Shown here one piece after another: positions 16,756 to 26,249 of a DNA stretch of 64,000 bases (its first letter is position 1; each line of letters starts with the position of its first letter). Origin of the DNA: Cognatundibacterium jejuense (lineage in GTDB: Bacteria > Pseudomonadota > Gammaproteobacteria > Burkholderiales > Burkholderiaceae_D); NCBI RefSeq assembly GCF_014284255.1, contig NZ_JACOFV010000006.1, forward strand, positions 1 through 64,000, written 5' to 3'. The translations under genes and the position numbers were made by a program. Below the pieces are notes generated by a model that was not told where the DNA came from, did not search any database, and saw only the letters and a program-made list of their open reading frames with translations.

Positions 16756-19260
16756 CTAGCGATTGCTATCTTCCCGTCCACCTACCTCAGGTTTTGCGTT
16801 TTTTACGTACATATCCAGCCAACGATCTTGCTCCCATAACATCTGCATAATGGATTCACGGGCGCGATAGCTGTGACTTTCGTTTGGTAACATGACCAGA
16901 CGAGTCACTGCGCCCAGGCCTTGCAAGGCCTGATACATGCGTTCACTCTGTAGCGGGAAAGTGCCGGTATTGTTGTCTTGTTCGCCATGAATCATGAGTA
17001 ACGGGTCTTTGATCTGGTTAGCAAAGTTAAACGGCGACATATCCTGATACACTTTTTCAGCCTGCCAGAAATTTCTGTCTTCAGATTGGAAACCAAAGGG
17101 TGTCAATGTGCGGTTGTATGCGCCGGAACGTGCAATACCGGCGCGGAACAGGCGGGTATGGGCGAGCAAATTTGCCGTCATAAACGCACCGTAACTATGA
17201 CCACCGATAGCGATGCGATGGCGATCAGCGACGCCAAGCCGCACCACTTCATCGACAGCGGCTTCTGCATCCATTTTCAATTGTTCGATATAGGTATCAT
17301 TTGGCTCCCTTTTACCTTCGCCAATAATCGGCATACCTGGACCATCCAGCACGGTATATCCACGCGCTAACATCACCGTCGGGCTGTTATACGAAATGCG
17401 GTTGTATTTATAGGCCGAACCTGTGACTTGTGCTGCTGCATCCGCCGTTTTGAATTCACGCGGATAAGCCCACATCAACATCGGGCGTGGTCCATCACGC
17501 TTAGGCTCGTATCCTGCTGGTAAGTACAAAGTCGCACTTAACTCTACGCCATCAGCACGTGCATACCGGATTTGTTGCTTTTTTATGCCCTTTAATTGCG
17601 GCAAAGGTGTAGCGAAATTCGTTAATGCGCGTGGCGATTCGTTGCCAGCGAGATCACGTACAAAATAGTTTGGACGCTCATCGCTCGATTCTCTGCTCGT
17701 AATAATCCTGCTACCATTGTCATTCAAGAGCCCCACCACGTGTTCATAATAAGGCGCTTGTGAACGGAATAAATGTACGCTCTGTTTGGTGGTGAGATCG
17801 TATCGGTCTAAGAAAGGTCGATCACCTTCAGGACTCGCGCCCAGACCAGCGAGAAAAATGGCTTTTTCGTCTGGCGTAGTTTTCAAGGTCGGTAAACCGA
17901 ACTGATTCAACTCGATCACCGGATTACCCTGATTGGCGTATTGATCTTCCGTCTTACGACTAAACAGCAATTCCGGTTTAGCATCGGCAGCGCCGGGATG
18001 GATACGCCAGGTGCGGGTATCACGGGTTTTCCACCAACTTTCTGTGACGAGAGCCAAACCATCATTGCCCCACTGCACGCTGGCAAAACGCCATGCCAGT
18101 TCCATCAATTTTTGTGGTGGTGTATTAAACGGTGCTGGTTGTTGTACCAGCAAATCGCGTACTTTGGCGGTAACTTCCGGATCACCGCCAGCCTGCGCTT
18201 CCAGCCAATACAGGGTCGCGGGCTTGTCGGTGCGCCAGCCAAAATCACGCGGCCCCAGCTGGACTGCATCACTACCGATGGGTAAGCGCTCACGCATAGG
18301 GCGTTCAGCGACAGTCTTTATTTTCTTACCTTGTTTATCCCACAGTTCGATTAATTGACCGAAGCGATCCATGGGCAACATCGTGGAATAGGGACGGCGT
18401 AATTGCGTGGTCAAGATCATTTTGCCATCGGGTGACACCAGTGCTTTACTGAGAGTCAACACCGGATTTAGACGGTGCAATTCACCTTTGGTATTTACAA
18501 AACCTAATTGCGTTTGCAGTTCCCAATCCAATATTGCCGAATCGGTAGGTGTTTTGAGCATATCTGGGTAAGTGCGGTTTTGGGTAGTTTTGCCACCCTT
18601 GGTTTCCAGGGTATTTGGGCCGTCTGGGATAAATGGCGCGGGCGGCAAAGGCTTTTGACGCAGTGGCAGTAAATGCACAAATAATTGCTCGGACCCATCG
18701 CTCCATTCAAAACCGGGGCTGGTGGTTGCATTTAATTTATCGGCAATCAGCCGGTGCACTCGCGCTTTCTTGACATCGAGCAGCCATAACTCTACTCCAC
18801 CCTCGACCCAGCAACTAAATGCGACCCATTGCTCATCGGGTGACCATGCAGTGTCGGCGATACGTGGATTCTTGGGCAAGCCACTGACTGCAACGGTTTT
18901 TCCGGTTGTAACATCGAGGATACTGAGGCCATTTCCGAACTCAAACTGACTCGCGGCACGAGTACGCGGATTGATGCGTAAGCCAGCGAGTCGCAATTCA
19001 GGCTGCGCAACTTCGGCGATGCCCGGCAAACCTGGCAACGACATCAACAAGGCAGTTTTACGTTGGGGACCTAACTTAAAATTCGGACCGCGTGGTGCAT
19101 CAACGATCGCCTGCAACTCGGGTGGTGGCATTTTGTAGATGCCGTCATTGGGATTCACTGCTCTTGCGCCATTCGCTGATAAACAAAAAGGTGAGACAAC
19201 CAGCAACAACAAAGGGGTCAGTCGGCGCAAGTTCGAAGGCATAGTCAAATAATGATGCAT
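16756..19260 (-). CDS. S9-family (prolyl oligopeptidase-type) serine peptidase, glutamyl-endopeptidase-like
   Basis: An 834-residue exported serine peptidase. The N-terminus is a signal peptide (LTPLLLLVVSPFCLSANG). Residues about 40-560 form a beta-propeller-like region, followed by an alpha/beta-hydrolase domain. GGHSYGAFMTANLLAH holds the nucleophile (about Ser689); HGEQDNNTGTFP carries the Asp and LPNESHSYRARES the His, so the triad is complete. The C-terminal pattern resembles S9C/S9D glutamyl endopeptidases rather than DPP-IV. A second in-frame Met at residue 7 is also a possible start. It is a single gene with no terminator hairpin seen immediately after it. Confidence 0.9.
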   Translation of the reverse strand: MHHYLTMPSNLRRLTPLLLLVVSPFCLSANGARAVNPNDGIYKMPPPELQAIVDAPRGPNFKLGPQRKTALLMSLPGLPGIAEVAQPELRLAGLRINPRTRAASQFEFGNGLSILDVTTGKTVAVSGLPKNPRIADTAWSPDEQWVAFSCWVEGGVELWLLDVKKARVHRLIADKLNATTSPGFEWSDGSEQLFVHLLPLRQKPLPPAPFIPDGPNTLETKGGKTTQNRTYPDMLKTPTDSAILDWELQTQLGFVNTKGELHRLNPVLTLSKALVSPDGKMILTTQLRRPYSTMLPMDRFGQLIELWDKQGKKIKTVAERPMRERLPIGSDAVQLGPRDFGWRTDKPATLYWLEAQAGGDPEVTAKVRDLLVQQPAPFNTPPQKLMELAWRFASVQWGNDGLALVTESWWKTRDTRTWRIHPGAADAKPELLFSRKTEDQYANQGNPVIELNQFGLPTLKTTPDEKAIFLAGLGASPEGDRPFLDRYDLTTKQSVHLFRSQAPYYEHVVGLLNDNGSRIITSRESSDERPNYFVRDLAGNESPRALTNFATPLPQLKGIKKQQIRYARADGVELSATLYLPAGYEPKRDGPRPMLMWAYPREFKTADAAAQVTGSAYKYNRISYNSPTVMLARGYTVLDGPGMPIIGEGKREPNDTYIEQLKMDAEAAVDEVVRLGVADRHRIAIGGHSYGAFMTANLLAHTRLFRAGIARSGAYNRTLTPFGFQSEDRNFWQAEKVYQDMSPFNFANQIKDPLLMIHGEQDNNTGTFPLQSERMYQALQGLGAVTRLVMLPNESHSYRARESIMQMLWEQDRWLDMYVKNAKPEVGGREDSNR

Positions 19261-19605
19261 GTTTCTGAGTTCAAGACGCGGTCAATGAAAAATGAGGACC
19301 CAAATTGGGGGCATACATGAATGAGCTACCAATCTCATTCTGCCTGGAAAGTACAGCAGTGTAGCGCGACGCCATTCTTTGTCTACTGATAATTTTGAAA
19401 TAGCGGTAAGGTCAACCGTATTTGCTGCAGCGCACATGGCTGCGCTTTTTACGACAAATACCGTCGCTTTTTCATGCTTTTTTCGTATTCTCAGTGTGCA
19501 ATTGAGCATGAGACTCGCTCCTTAGGCTAATTATCCTTAGTATGATGCCTGTGTAGCGGGTGTCATTTCGCAACGAATGCAACTAGTCCATAAAAAGAGA
19601 TTAAT
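19261..19605. other. Intergenic region between S9 peptidase and chemoreceptor genes
   Basis: This divergent promoter region contains no recognisable gene or repeat. AAAAAGAGATTAAT precedes the chemoreceptor start and includes its ribosome-binding site. Confidence 0.4.
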
Positions 19606-21627
19606 ATGTCAACAACATCACCTACCTGGTTTGCCAACCTGGGTTTGCGCGGGAAAATGCTCATCGCGGTATTAGCGATGGTTGTGATCGGCTTCACCGT
19701 CACCACCAGTTTACTCAGTTTCCAGGCCAGCAAGATGCAATCGGAATCGGCTGAACAATATGCAACGCAATTGGCGATATATAACGCCGGCCTGATTACC
19801 GAAAAAATCGATCTCGCCCTGCATGCCGCCCGCAACATGGCTGCTAATCTGGCCGCGATGCAAGCGTCTGGCCAAGCGAACCGCGCGAATGCCGACCTGT
19901 TGTTAAAGAGCATCCTGGAAAGCAATCCTGAATTTACCGGTGTCGGCACTATCTGGGAACCCAATGTGTTTGACGGTAAAGATAGCGAATACATAGGCAA
20001 ACCCGGACACGATGCGACAGGGCGCTACTTACCGTATTGGAATCGTGGCAGCGGTCAAACCCAGGTGGAAGCCTTGACTGATTACGACAAGGAAGGCGCT
20101 GGTGACTATTATTTGCTGGCCAAAAAGAGTGGTAAAGAAGTCCTGTTGGAACCATACATGTACAAAATCGCTGGTAAAGACGTATTCATGACGACGATAA
20201 CCGTGCCGATTGTGATCGCTGGTAAGTTCGCGGGTGCGGTCACGGTTGACCTGCCGGTGGCAGGCTTTCAGCAAGAGGTGAGTAAAATTCGTCCTTACGA
20301 AACCGGTTATGCAAGTTTGTTATCGAACAAAGCAGTGTTTATCGGCGACGTAGACGCTAAGCGTGTAGGTACTGAATTAGGAAAATTATCCGGTAACGAA
20401 GCGGCGTTATCCGCCATTGCTCATGGCGAAACATACTCAGATACGATAGACGATACGAATTTAAACACGCGTATGTACCGGATTTTTGTGCCTATTCGCA
20501 TCGGTGGTAGCGATACGCCGTGGTCATTTGTGATCAACGCTCCGGAGGACAAAATTCTGGCTCAGGTGCGTCACCTGCGAAACGTTTCTATCATCGTTGG
20601 CTTCTTAAGCGTGCTGGTGGTATCGGCAATGCTGGTCTTTGTCATCAATAAGTTAATCATCCGCCCTCTCGGTGGGGAGCCCGATGTTGCAGTGGATATC
20701 GCCAGACGCGTTGCAGAAGGTGATTTAACTACACATGTTGAATTGCAAGCCGGTGATCAAAGCAGCATGTTGTATGCGCTGCATATGATGCAGGTGCAAT
20801 TGCGTGGCATCGTTGGTGCGATTCGCGAAAGTAGTGAATTTGTATCGGGCGCTTCAAGTGAAATTGCAAAGGGCAATCTGGATCTGTCGCAGCGCACCGA
20901 AAATCAGGCATCCTCGCTGGCACAAACAGCCAACAGTGTCGAACAGATGAACGACACCGTGAAAAAGAATGCTGATAATGCCGAGCAGGCGCGCCAACTG
21001 GCGGTTTCTGCTTCCCACACGGCACATCGCGGCAGTGCCGAAGTTGAAAAAGTGGTGGCGACCATGCAAAATATTTCGGTTGAATCACGCAAAATGTCCG
21101 ACATCATCGCGACCATAGAAGGAATTGCTTTCCAAACCAATATTCTGGCCTTGAATGCCGCCGTAGAAGCTGCGCGGGCTGGCGAGCAAGGTCGTGGCTT
21201 CGCTGTTGTGGCGAGCGAAGTGCGCAATCTGGCTCAACGTAGTGCCATTGCCTCCAAAGAAATCAAATCATTAATTGAAAATTCTTTGCACAAGGTGAAT
21301 GAAGGTACGGTAGTGGTCGATGCGGCTGGTGCCACGATGAAAGATATTTTGTCTGCGGTTGAAGGTCTGTCGACCATCCTCGACGAAATTTCAACCGCCT
21401 CGTCGGCGCAGAGCCAGGGTATTGCACACATTAACGGCGAAATCAGCCTGATGGATGAATCGACTCAGCAAAATGCGGCTCTGGTAGAAGAATCCGCCGC
21501 TGCAGCCGACTCATTGAAAGATGAAGCGCAAAAACTGTGGCAGTCGCTGACAATTTTCAATATTGGCAATAATGCCCCATCAGCAAGCTCATCCTCTGTG
21601 GCAAAACGCATACATCGTGCGCCTTGA
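19606..21627 (+). CDS. Methyl-accepting chemotaxis protein with dCache sensor domain
   Basis: A 673-residue chemoreceptor. Transmembrane helix 1 lies at about 17-40 (MLIAVLAMVVIGFTVTTSLL); the periplasmic dCache-like sensor spans about 45-320, with YLPYWNRGSG, VLLEPYMYKIAGKDVFMT and GAVTVDLPV marks; helix 2 is near 325-350. A HAMP domain (RPLGGEPDVAVDIARRVAEG) follows, then the signalling hairpin with [20 protein letters not shown] and [18 protein letters not shown]. dCache domains usually bind amino acids or organic acids. The C-terminus ends in Arg/Pro-rich residues and lacks a CheR/CheB tether pentapeptide, unlike the other receptor in the window. Confidence 0.94.
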   Translation: MSTTSPTWFANLGLRGKMLIAVLAMVVIGFTVTTSLLSFQASKMQSESAEQYATQLAIYNAGLITEKIDLALHAARNMAANLAAMQASGQANRANADLLLKSILESNPEFTGVGTIWEPNVFDGKDSEYIGKPGHDATGRYLPYWNRGSGQTQVEALTDYDKEGAGDYYLLAKKSGKEVLLEPYMYKIAGKDVFMTTITVPIVIAGKFAGAVTVDLPVAGFQQEVSKIRPYETGYASLLSNKAVFIGDVDAKRVGTELGKLSGNEAALSAIAHGETYSDTIDDTNLNTRMYRIFVPIRIGGSDTPWSFVINAPEDKILAQVRHLRNVSIIVGFLSVLVVSAMLVFVINKLIIRPLGGEPDVAVDIARRVAEGDLTTHVELQAGDQSSMLYALHMMQVQLRGIVGAIRESSEFVSGASSEIAKGNLDLSQRTENQASSLAQTANSVEQMNDTVKKNADNAEQARQLAVSASHTAHRGSAEVEKVVATMQNISVESRKMSDIIATIEGIAFQTNILALNAAVEAARAGEQGRGFAVVASEVRNLAQRSAIASKEIKSLIENSLHKVNEGTVVVDAAGATMKDILSAVEGLSTILDEISTASSAQSQGIAHINGEISLMDESTQQNAALVEESAAAADSLKDEAQKLWQSLTIFNIGNNAPSASSSSVAKRIHRAP

Positions 21628-21712
21628 AGTGGTGCTTTGCAATGAGCTGGATAGACCAGCTTAAAGGCATCCTAGCCTTTCAAAACACAAGGATTATCGA
21701 ACTTGCGCAAGG

Positions 21713-21749
21713 AAAAGGTGAGAAAAAGCGACTGATTCTCGCCTTTTTT
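21713..21749 (+). terminator. Terminator after the chemoreceptor gene
   Basis: AAAAGGTGAGAA pairs with TTCTCGCCTTTTTT, giving a stem with a T run. It lies in the 310-base gap before the peptide transporter; the rest of that gap is AT-rich promoter-like sequence without a gene. Confidence 0.75.
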
Positions 21750-21937
21750 GAAAATCTCATTGGCACACTTTTTGCTGCATCGCAGCATATGTCTTTCTAT
21801 ATGAGTTTTTCATCGTGGTAAGCTAGCCGCCGAATTGATGCAATTCGAAACATTTTGCATTCAATATTGAAAATTAATTTGCCACAAAAGTATTTAAAAA
21901 GTATTTATTAACTAAAAACCAAAAAACGGAGAGCAGT

Positions 21938-23467
21938 TTGAACAAAATTCAACCATCCGGGGCGCACACCATCCTCGGGCACCCTGACAGCTTATTTGTC
22001 CTGTTTTTCACAGAAATGTGGGAACGTTTTTCTTACTACGGCATGCGTGCATTGCTGGTCTTGTTTCTGGTCACGAGTGCCGCAAAAGGCGGTTGGGGCT
22101 GGACCCGTGAAGAAGCAACCGCGCTATATGGCTGGTACACTGGTCTGGTATATCTGACACCTATCCTCGGTGGCTATATTGCTGATCGTTTCCTTGGCAG
22201 TCGCCGTTCTGTGGTGCTCGGTGGTTTCATTATTGCCGCCGGACACGCGTCACTCTTATTTGATACACCAACGATGTTTTACGTAGGTTTATCACTGGTG
22301 GTTGCCGGTACGGGACTGTTTAAACCGAACATTTCCGCCATCGTTGGTCAGTTGTATAACAAAGATAACGAACACGCACGTGATTCCGGCTATACCCTGT
22401 TTTACATGGGTGTGAATTCTGGCGCGTTCTTCGGTATTTTGTTGTGCGGCTATATCGGTGAAAAAATTTCCTGGTCGTATGGCTTTGCGCTGGCTGGCGG
22501 TTTTATGCTGTTGGGCGCTATTCAGTTCTTCCTCGGCCAGGGTATTTTCGGCGATATCGGTTTATCTAAGTCGCAACAGAAAACAGAAGTCGTCGCTGAA
22601 GTCGAACCTGAACCGCATATCGTTAAAGACCGATTGAAAGCGATTTTCGTTTTCTCTTTCTTTACGATTTTCTTTTGGTTCGCGTTTGAACAAGCGGGTG
22701 GTTCTATGACCATTTTTGCTGCCGATTACACCGACCGCACACTGGTTGGTACCAGCGGCATGCTGTTTAAAGTCGTCAACAGTCTGATGACGGTGATACC
22801 AACGGCGATTCTGAGCTGGTTGTTGCTGAAATTGTTTGCTGGCACGGCAAAACGCTATCTGGTATCGAATCTCCTGTTGATCACCTGTATCGGTATCATC
22901 TGGGCGTTGGTGATCTGGATGCTGGGTCGTGAATTCGGGATGTCACAATCAGACGTACCCGCAACCTGGTTTGGTGTACTGAACTCCTTCTTCCTGGTGA
23001 TTCTGGCGCCGATGTTCTCTAAGATGTGGGATAAATATTGGTCGCCAAGCGGTCCGATCAAATTCGGTACTGGTCTGGTGTTGCTGGGTCTGGGTTTTGC
23101 TGCCTTGTCTTACGGCGCAGCAGGTATCCCTGCTGGTGCAAAAACAGCTTCTGTCAGCATGGTCTATCTGATCGCCGCTTACTTCTTCCATACGATGGGT
23201 GAGCTCTGTCTGTCACCAGTTGGCTTGTCGTATATCAGTAAATTGGCACCACAACGCCTGTTGGGTCTGATGTTTGGTGTCTGGTTCCTGAATACATCAA
23301 TCGCGAATAAGCTTGCAGGTATGAGCGGTAGCTACATCGATAAAATCTCGGAAACGTATTCTCTGTCGACGTTCTTCCTGATCTTCACTATCGTTCCTAT
23401 TGCTGCTGGTATCGTGATGATGCTGTTGAACAAGTGGATGGCGAAGAAAATGCACGGTATTCACTAA
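21938..23467 (+). CDS. POT-family proton-dependent oligopeptide transporter
   Basis: A 509-residue inner-membrane symporter of the PTR2/POT family (DtpA-like), importing di- and tripeptides with protons. The family hallmark ExxERFxYYG is present as EMWERFSYYGMRALLVLFL in helix 1, and the PTR2 motif region FYMGVNSGAFFG follows; about 12-14 hydrophobic helices are visible. The start is TTG with GGAGAGCAG upstream; the next in-frame Met would delete the conserved ERF motif, so the TTG is needed. With the exported S9 and M3 peptidases it would complete a peptide-scavenging route (inference). Confidence 0.92.
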   Translation: MNKIQPSGAHTILGHPDSLFVLFFTEMWERFSYYGMRALLVLFLVTSAAKGGWGWTREEATALYGWYTGLVYLTPILGGYIADRFLGSRRSVVLGGFIIAAGHASLLFDTPTMFYVGLSLVVAGTGLFKPNISAIVGQLYNKDNEHARDSGYTLFYMGVNSGAFFGILLCGYIGEKISWSYGFALAGGFMLLGAIQFFLGQGIFGDIGLSKSQQKTEVVAEVEPEPHIVKDRLKAIFVFSFFTIFFWFAFEQAGGSMTIFAADYTDRTLVGTSGMLFKVVNSLMTVIPTAILSWLLLKLFAGTAKRYLVSNLLLITCIGIIWALVIWMLGREFGMSQSDVPATWFGVLNSFFLVILAPMFSKMWDKYWSPSGPIKFGTGLVLLGLGFAALSYGAAGIPAGAKTASVSMVYLIAAYFFHTMGELCLSPVGLSYISKLAPQRLLGLMFGVWFLNTSIANKLAGMSGSYIDKISETYSLSTFFLIFTIVPIAAGIVMMLLNKWMAKKMHGIH

Positions 23468-23493
23468 CATCGGTGCGGTTTGCTTTAAAGTAT

Positions 23494-23532
23494 AAAAAAT
23501 CCCCGCTTGCCAAAACAAGCGGGGATTTTTTT
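23494..23532. terminator. Bidirectional terminator
   Basis: AAAAAATCCCCGCTTG pairs perfectly with CAAGCGGGGATTTTTTT around a short loop, between the convergent transporter and thiolase genes. Confidence 0.93.
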
Positions 23533-23572
23533 ATGGCGATATCAGCATCAATACCGCATCGAGTTCAACATA

Positions 23573-24751
23573 TTACGGACGTTCAATTGCCAGTGCGACA
23601 CCCATGCCGCCGCCAATACACAGGCTAGCCAGGCCTTTTTTGGCGTCACGACGAATCATTTCATGGATCAGGCTGACCAGAATGCGGCAACCAGATGCAC
23701 CGATAGGATGGCCAATCGCGATCGCACCACCATTGACGTTGATCTTGCTGGTGTCCCAGCCCATTTCTTTATTCACACCAATAGCTTGTGCAGCGAACGC
23801 TTCGTTGATTTCCATCAGATCCAGATCTGCATGCGTCCAGCCGGCTTTTTTCAAGCACAATTGTGCTGCCGGTACCGGGCCCATGCCCATGATCGTTGGA
23901 TCGATGCCAGCAGATGAATAAGCTTTGATGCGCGCCAACACTGGCAAACCCAGCCCTTCTGCTTTCTTGGCAGACATCATTATCACTGCTGCCGCACCGT
24001 CATTGAGACCGGAGGCATTACCTGCTGTCACTGTGCCGTTTTTGTCGAACGCTGGACGCAATGCTGACAGAGATTCGAGCGTGGCACCATGTTTAATGAA
24101 CTCATCGGTATCAAAAACCACCGTGCCTTTTTTGCTGACGATTTCTACCGGAATGATTTCATCTTTGAATTTACCGGCTTTTTGTGCTGCTTCTGCCTTG
24201 TTTTGAGACGCTAAAGCAAACAAATCTTGCTCTTCACGAGACACGCTGTATTTCTTCGCAACGTTTTCAGCAGTGATACCCATGTGGTACTGGTTGTACA
24301 CGTCCCACAGACCATCAACGATCATGGTATCGACCAGTTTGGTATCGCCCATGCGGAAGCCATCGCGGGAGCCATTCAATACGTGCGGCGAAGCACTCAT
24401 GTTTTCCTGACCACCCGCAATAATCACATCGGCATCGCCCACTTTAATTGCCTGGGCTGCCAGATGCGTCGCTTTCAGGCCGCTACCACAGACTTTATTG
24501 ATCGTCATTGCTGGGACGGTGTCTGGCAAACCGGCTTTGATGACTGCCTGACGTGCGGCATTTTGACCAACACCCGCGGTTAAGACTTGTCCAAGCAATA
24601 CTTCATTAACCTGATCACCATTGAGACCAATTTTGGCTAACAAGCCCTTGATCACAATCGCACCTAATTCTGATGCCGGGATTTTTGCCAGGGAGCCACC
24701 AAATTTACCAACGGCAGTACGACCAGCAGCAACGATTACAACGTCTTGCAT
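23573..24751 (-). CDS. phaA: Acetyl-CoA C-acetyltransferase (thiolase II)
   Basis: A 392-residue biosynthetic-type thiolase condensing two acetyl-CoA to acetoacetyl-CoA, the first step to polyhydroxybutyrate, or running in reverse in degradation. The nucleophile is Cys88 in [16 protein letters not shown]; the second half has [15 protein letters not shown] with the His and ends [13 protein letters not shown] with the acid/base Cys. I chose the ATG after CTGGAGAA; an upstream start would add 19 residues unlike the family. The neighbouring phasin gene supports a polymer role, but phaB and phaC are not in the window, so phaA versus atoB/bktB is not settled. Confidence 0.92.
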   Translation of the reverse strand: MQDVVIVAAGRTAVGKFGGSLAKIPASELGAIVIKGLLAKIGLNGDQVNEVLLGQVLTAGVGQNAARQAVIKAGLPDTVPAMTINKVCGSGLKATHLAAQAIKVGDADVIIAGGQENMSASPHVLNGSRDGFRMGDTKLVDTMIVDGLWDVYNQYHMGITAENVAKKYSVSREEQDLFALASQNKAEAAQKAGKFKDEIIPVEIVSKKGTVVFDTDEFIKHGATLESLSALRPAFDKNGTVTAGNASGLNDGAAAVIMMSAKKAEGLGLPVLARIKAYSSAGIDPTIMGMGPVPAAQLCLKKAGWTHADLDLMEINEAFAAQAIGVNKEMGWDTSKINVNGGAIAIGHPIGASGCRILVSLIHEMIRRDAKKGLASLCIGGGMGVALAIERP

Positions 24752-24876
24752 ATGAATTCTCCAGTTTTCCAAAAAAATGAAATGCTTAGCAATAATTGAA
24801 ACATTCACGCTTTACAACAAGCTGACAGATTACACCACCAACGACAATAACGGCGGCCTGAACTAAATTTCAGACG

Positions 24877-24908
24877 AAAAAAAACCCCCGTGGGAGTCGG
24901 GGGCTTTT
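24877..24908 (-). terminator. Terminator of the phasin gene
   Basis: On the minus strand AAAAGCCCCCGAC...CGGGGGTTTTTTTT forms a GC-rich stem followed by eight T, about 50 bases past the phasin stop. Confidence 0.85.
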
Positions 24909-24960
24909 AGCTTTTTCACTAAGCACGAAAGTTTATAAAAAATTCGCGCTTAATTTTTAA

Positions 24961-25521
24961 TTACTTCTTTTTAGCAGTTGCTTTTTCAGCAGCTTGTGTA
25001 AATTGCTGAGTTGCTTTGCTGAGGTTTTCTTCCAAAGTCTGAACAGCTTGTTTCGTTGTTTTAGACAGTTGTTCGTAGCCTGCGTTGATGTTACCAACAA
25101 CCGATTTCAAAGCAACAACAGCTTGTTCGGAACCAGCTGGTGCATTTTTTGTCACTTCGTCGATCAAACCGATTACTTTCGTGTTTGTTTCAGCGATGTG
25201 TGCTTCAACTGCTTTAGTGAATTCTTGCTGAGTTGCCGTTGTGATGCTTGCCAGGTGACGGCCATATGCCAGTGCTTTTTCTGCACTTGGTTGGGCTTGA
25301 GCTGCTGTCAATGTGAAGAATTCTTGTGGATCTTTAGCAGCCATTAATTGCTTAGCAGTTGCTGTACTTTCTTCGAAAGATGCTTTAGCAGCATTGACGT
25401 TCAGAGCAAACAATTGCTCCAGACCTTCAAATGCTTTTTTGTTCAATGCTGTCAAAGAAGCAAATTGTGCTTCCAGGTTAGTTTTAGTAGCAGCGATAAA
25501 TTGTTCTGGTGATGTAGTCAT
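24961..25521 (-). CDS. phaP: Phasin family protein (PhaP)
   Basis: A 186-residue, almost entirely helical, Ala/Gln/Thr-rich protein without cysteine or membrane segments, matching the phasin-2 pattern: PEQFIAATKTNLEAQFASLT near the start, KAFEGLEQLFALNVNAAKAS, and DPQEFFTLTAAQAQPSAEKA. Phasins coat polyhydroxyalkanoate granules. The C-terminus is Lys-rich (EKATAKKK). The start is preceded by GGAGAATG. It sits between its own terminator and the repair operon, upstream of the thiolase gene on the same strand but separately terminated. Confidence 0.93.
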   Translation of the reverse strand: MTTSPEQFIAATKTNLEAQFASLTALNKKAFEGLEQLFALNVNAAKASFEESTATAKQLMAAKDPQEFFTLTAAQAQPSAEKALAYGRHLASITTATQQEFTKAVEAHIAETNTKVIGLIDEVTKNAPAGSEQAVVALKSVVGNINAGYEQLSKTTKQAVQTLEENLSKATQQFTQAAEKATAKKK

Positions 25522-25728
25522 GACATTCTCCGGTAGTGAGGATTAAGTAATCGGCAGCGCCTACCACGAATTTGTTTATGGTGCACCGCAACAACCCTGA
25601 TTCTACACGTCGGATTTTATACGTCAAGTACTTTTTGTGCATCGCACCAAAATGAGCTAAATGATATTACTTGGCATAACAGCAATACTCAATATCCATG
25701 CGGGTTTCCAGCTTTTTTAGATAACTTA

Positions 25729-26232
25729 TCAAGTCAACCGCAAACTCAAGGACTGATGTTTTTCTGCCTCAAACTTGAGCAGGCTTTGTTTATTTTTTAA
25801 GCCACCGGCATACCCGGTTAGCGCACCGCTAGAGGCAATTACGCGATGGCAAGGAACAATAATTGATATGGGATTGCGCCCATTAGCCGCGCCTACCGCT
25901 CTCACGGCTTGTGGATTTTCTATCTGTCTTGCGAGGTCGCCATAACTTAATGTGGCACCAAAAGGTATAGCTTGTAAGGCACGCCACACCTGCTGTTGAA
26001 ACGGAGTTCCCGCTGAGAAATCTAAAGGTAAATCAAATTGCTCGCGAGTGCCGGCAAAAAATTCTCCTAATTGCTGCGTGGCAAGATTTAATGTATCCAC
26101 GTCGTCTGTCCGTTGCCATCCGTCCATACCTTTGAAATGGCGGTGGTCTTCAAAATACACACCAGCCAATCCAAGCTCACTCGCCGCCAGAGTTAAGCGA
26201 CCTAAGGGACTATCGAATTCAGTAAATTTCAT
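25729..26232 (-). CDS. ogt: Methylated-DNA--protein-cysteine methyltransferase
   Basis: A 167-residue suicide repair protein that moves methyl groups from O6-methylguanine to its own cysteine. The active site is PISIIVPCHRVIASSGALTG with Cys128; the helix-turn-helix region GTPFQQQVWRALQAIPFGAT and SYGDLA precede it. The start with TAGGAG upstream was chosen; a longer upstream form would overlap the preceding gene by 55 bases and add non-homologous residues. It follows the Ada-AlkA fusion gene by 17 bases, so the two form one alkylation-repair operon. The name ogt fits its length and lack of an Ada N-domain. Confidence 0.93.
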   Translation of the reverse strand: MKFTEFDSPLGRLTLAASELGLAGVYFEDHRHFKGMDGWQRTDDVDTLNLATQQLGEFFAGTREQFDLPLDFSAGTPFQQQVWRALQAIPFGATLSYGDLARQIENPQAVRAVGAANGRNPISIIVPCHRVIASSGALTGYAGGLKNKQSLLKFEAEKHQSLSLRLT

Positions 26233-26249
26233 TTTATAACTCCTAAGAC